The translations under genes and the position numbers were made by a program. From Nitrospirota bacterium (GTDB lineage: Bacteria > Nitrospirota > UBA9217), in NCBI GenBank assembly GCA_021788515.1, contig JAJYKN010000068.1, positions 1-6,995 of the forward strand: DNA of 6,995 nt. The letters run 5' to 3'. Every line of letters starts with the position of its first letter. The first letter of the stretch is position 1. Of the stretch, positions 5,746 to 6,995 are shown one piece after another. Under the pieces are notes generated by a model, which saw only the letters and a list, made by a program, of their open reading frames with translations, did no database searches and was not told the origin of the DNA.

Positions 5746-6995
5746 GGGCAGCCTCCGATTCATCGAGCGGAATCCGGATATCGATGCGCGTGCCGAGTCC
5801 CGGCATGGAACAGATCTCGATCTTGCCCCCGATCAGGAGCACCCGCTCCCGCATGCCCAGCAGTCCAAGCCCCCGCCGGTCCATCACCTCGTGTCCGCCC
5901 GACAGGAACAACGTGCCGAGGTCGAAGCCTTCCCCGTCATCCTCGATGTCCACGTGCACGGTGCTGCGCTCGATCTTGAACAGGACGAAAACGTTCTCTG
6001 CCTGGGCATGGTGGGCGATGTTTGCCACGGCCTCCTGGATGATCCGGAAGAGCGCGGTTTCCACCTGGGGGCGAAACCGCCGGTCCGGGACCCCGGCCGT
6101 ATGAATGAAATAATTGACGCCTGTTTCTCCCAGGTGAAGATCGAGCAGCGATTTGATCGCCGGCACCAGCCCGAGGTCGTCCAGAAGGGTCGGCCGCAGG
6201 TTCTGAATGATGCCGATGATCCCGTCGAGGGCGTTGTCGATGATTCCCCGGATGGCTGCGATCTTCTGCGGAGTGACTTTGTCCTGCTGAAGCCTGCACA
6301 TATCGATTTGCATGAGCGCCGCCGAAAGGTCCTGGAGCGTATCATCATGGAGCTCCCGGGCGATCCTCTTGCGCTCATCCTCCTGGCTGGAGACCACTTT
6401 TCGGAAGAGCAACTCGGCCCGTTTCTGGCTTTCGTTGATCTGGCGCGTTCGCTCCTGCACCCGGTTTTCCAGTTCAAGGGCATGCCGGGTGAGGCGCTCC
6501 CGGGATTCCACGAGCTTAAGCCGCATGGTCTCGAAACTCCTGCTGAGGATGCCGAGTTCATCGGTCCCCTGCACCGGCATCGGTTTCGACAGATCTCCGC
6601 CGGCAATCCGGTCGGTGCCGCGAATCAAGCTGTTCAGCGGATCCACGATGCTGCGGCTGATCCCGACGGTCAGGAGGAACGCAGTCCCGATGAAGATGGA
6701 TACGAGAAGAATGAAGGTCCGCTCCAGTTTGGACGCCGCCGTAAACACGGCCTCCCGGGGTTCCTGGATCGAAATTCCCCACGGCGCCAGTTCCAGGGGA
6801 ACAAAAGCGAGGACCATGGTCTTTTTCTCGCTCCGCGTTCCGGATTGGTGACAGGAATGGCAGGTTGTCACCCGCTCTTTTTTTTCGTTGATCATATTTG
6901 TGAAAAAATTGTCCCGGTTGCAGCGTGTCAACGTGCGCGAGTGGTCGGACGACGAGATTACGATTCCGTTCGAGTCCACGACATCGACAAAGGTG
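5738..6995 (-). CDS. Sensor histidine kinase with periplasmic haem c (CxxCH) domain, N-terminus missing
   Basis: Partial gene: 418 residues are visible from the window edge, and the true start lies beyond base 6995. Counting from the first full codon (6994-6992), the fragment opens in an extracytoplasmic Cache/PAS-like domain (VDVVDSNGIVISSSD, then LAFVPLELAPWGISIQEP). A CxxCH motif at residues 45-49 (6848-6862) would attach one haem c. A transmembrane segment (about 92-113) leads to a HAMP domain (DPLNSLIRGTDRIAGGDL) and a coiled coil (about 160-205). The HisKA_3 dimerisation domain carries H216 in RIARELHDDTLQ (codon 6347-6349). The ATPase domain has an N box with QEAVANIAHHAQA, DDGEGFD and RGLGLLGMRERV. 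This is the NarX/DegS-type kinase class that pairs with NarL/FixJ regulators, and such a regulator overlaps its stop (TAA 5738-5740). The likely role is redox or gas sensing; the signal is unknown. Confidence 0.94.
   Translation of the reverse strand, partial: TFVDVVDSNGIVISSSDHSRTLTRCNRDNFFTNMINEKKERVTTCHSCHQSGTRSEKKTMVLAFVPLELAPWGISIQEPREAVFTAASKLERTFILLVSIFIGTAFLLTVGISRSIVDPLNSLIRGTDRIAGGDLSKPMPVQGTDELGILSRSFETMRLKLVESRERLTRHALELENRVQERTRQINESQKRAELLFRKVVSSQEDERKRIARELHDDTLQDLSAALMQIDMCRLQQDKVTPQKIAAIRGIIDNALDGIIGIIQNLRPTLLDDLGLVPAIKSLLDLHLGETGVNYFIHTAGVPDRRFRPQVETALFRIIQEAVANIAHHAQAENVFVLFKIERSTVHVDIEDDGEGFDLGTLFLSGGHEVMDRRGLGLLGMRERVLLIGGKIEICSMPGLGTRIDIRIPLDESEAAHA
5752..5756 (-). promoter_or_regulatory. 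Ribosome-binding site deciding the response regulator start
   Basis: On the - strand GGAGG sits six bases before ATG 5745, inside the end of the kinase gene. It lies downstream of the alternative ATG at 5763, so it argues against that longer start. Placing the site inside the kinase reading frame suggests translational coupling of the pair. Confidence 0.8.

Overview
This window holds part of a conserved bacterial housekeeping gene block on the + strand, meeting a two-component signalling operon on the - strand. The coding sequence is moderately GC-rich, with mostly G/C third codon positions. The + strand order is aroA (3' end only), cmk, ispH, rpsA, sppA and an IHF-beta/HU-type gene. It resembles the aroA-cmk-rpsA-ihfB order of gammaproteobacteria with ispH and sppA inserted. 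From memory, this expanded order occurs in Desulfobacterota (Geobacter-like) and Nitrospirota genomes. The six-domain S1, the MEP-pathway IspH and a periplasmic kinase domain with a haem c motif fit such a Gram-negative anaerobe or microaerophile. This placement is inference; no taxonomic marker is decisive.

Layout: 1-403 is the C-terminal part of EPSP synthase (aromatic amino acid synthesis). 447-1121 is cytidylate kinase. 1128-1967 is IspH (isoprenoid synthesis). 2099-3793 is ribosomal protein S1. 3800-4699 is a membrane-anchored SppA protease. 4790-5074 is an IHF-beta/HU-type nucleoid protein. After an 11-bp convergent junction, the - strand carries a NarL/FixJ response regulator (5086-5745) and, upstream of it, a sensor histidine kinase (5738-6995) whose N-terminus lies outside the window. 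Kinase and regulator overlap by 8 nt and are almost certainly one operon.

The metabolic, translation and nucleoid genes are probably co-transcribed at least in part. cmk-ispH and rpsA-sppA each have only 6 nt between stop and start, while ispH-rpsA and sppA-ihfB have gaps of 131 and 90 nt. Those two gaps hold the most interesting non-coding structure. The ispH-rpsA gap has two mutually exclusive helices, one overlapping the ispH stop codon. The sppA-ihfB gap has two converging arrays of 7-nt repeats forming a palindrome. A shorter 7-nt tandem repeat sits directly after the aroA stop.

The most notable protein feature is a CxxCH haem c attachment motif in the extracytoplasmic domain of the histidine kinase, suggesting a redox or gas sensor. 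I saw no RNA genes, mobile elements, CRISPR arrays or convincing intrinsic terminators, and no gene-free stretch longer than 300 bases.
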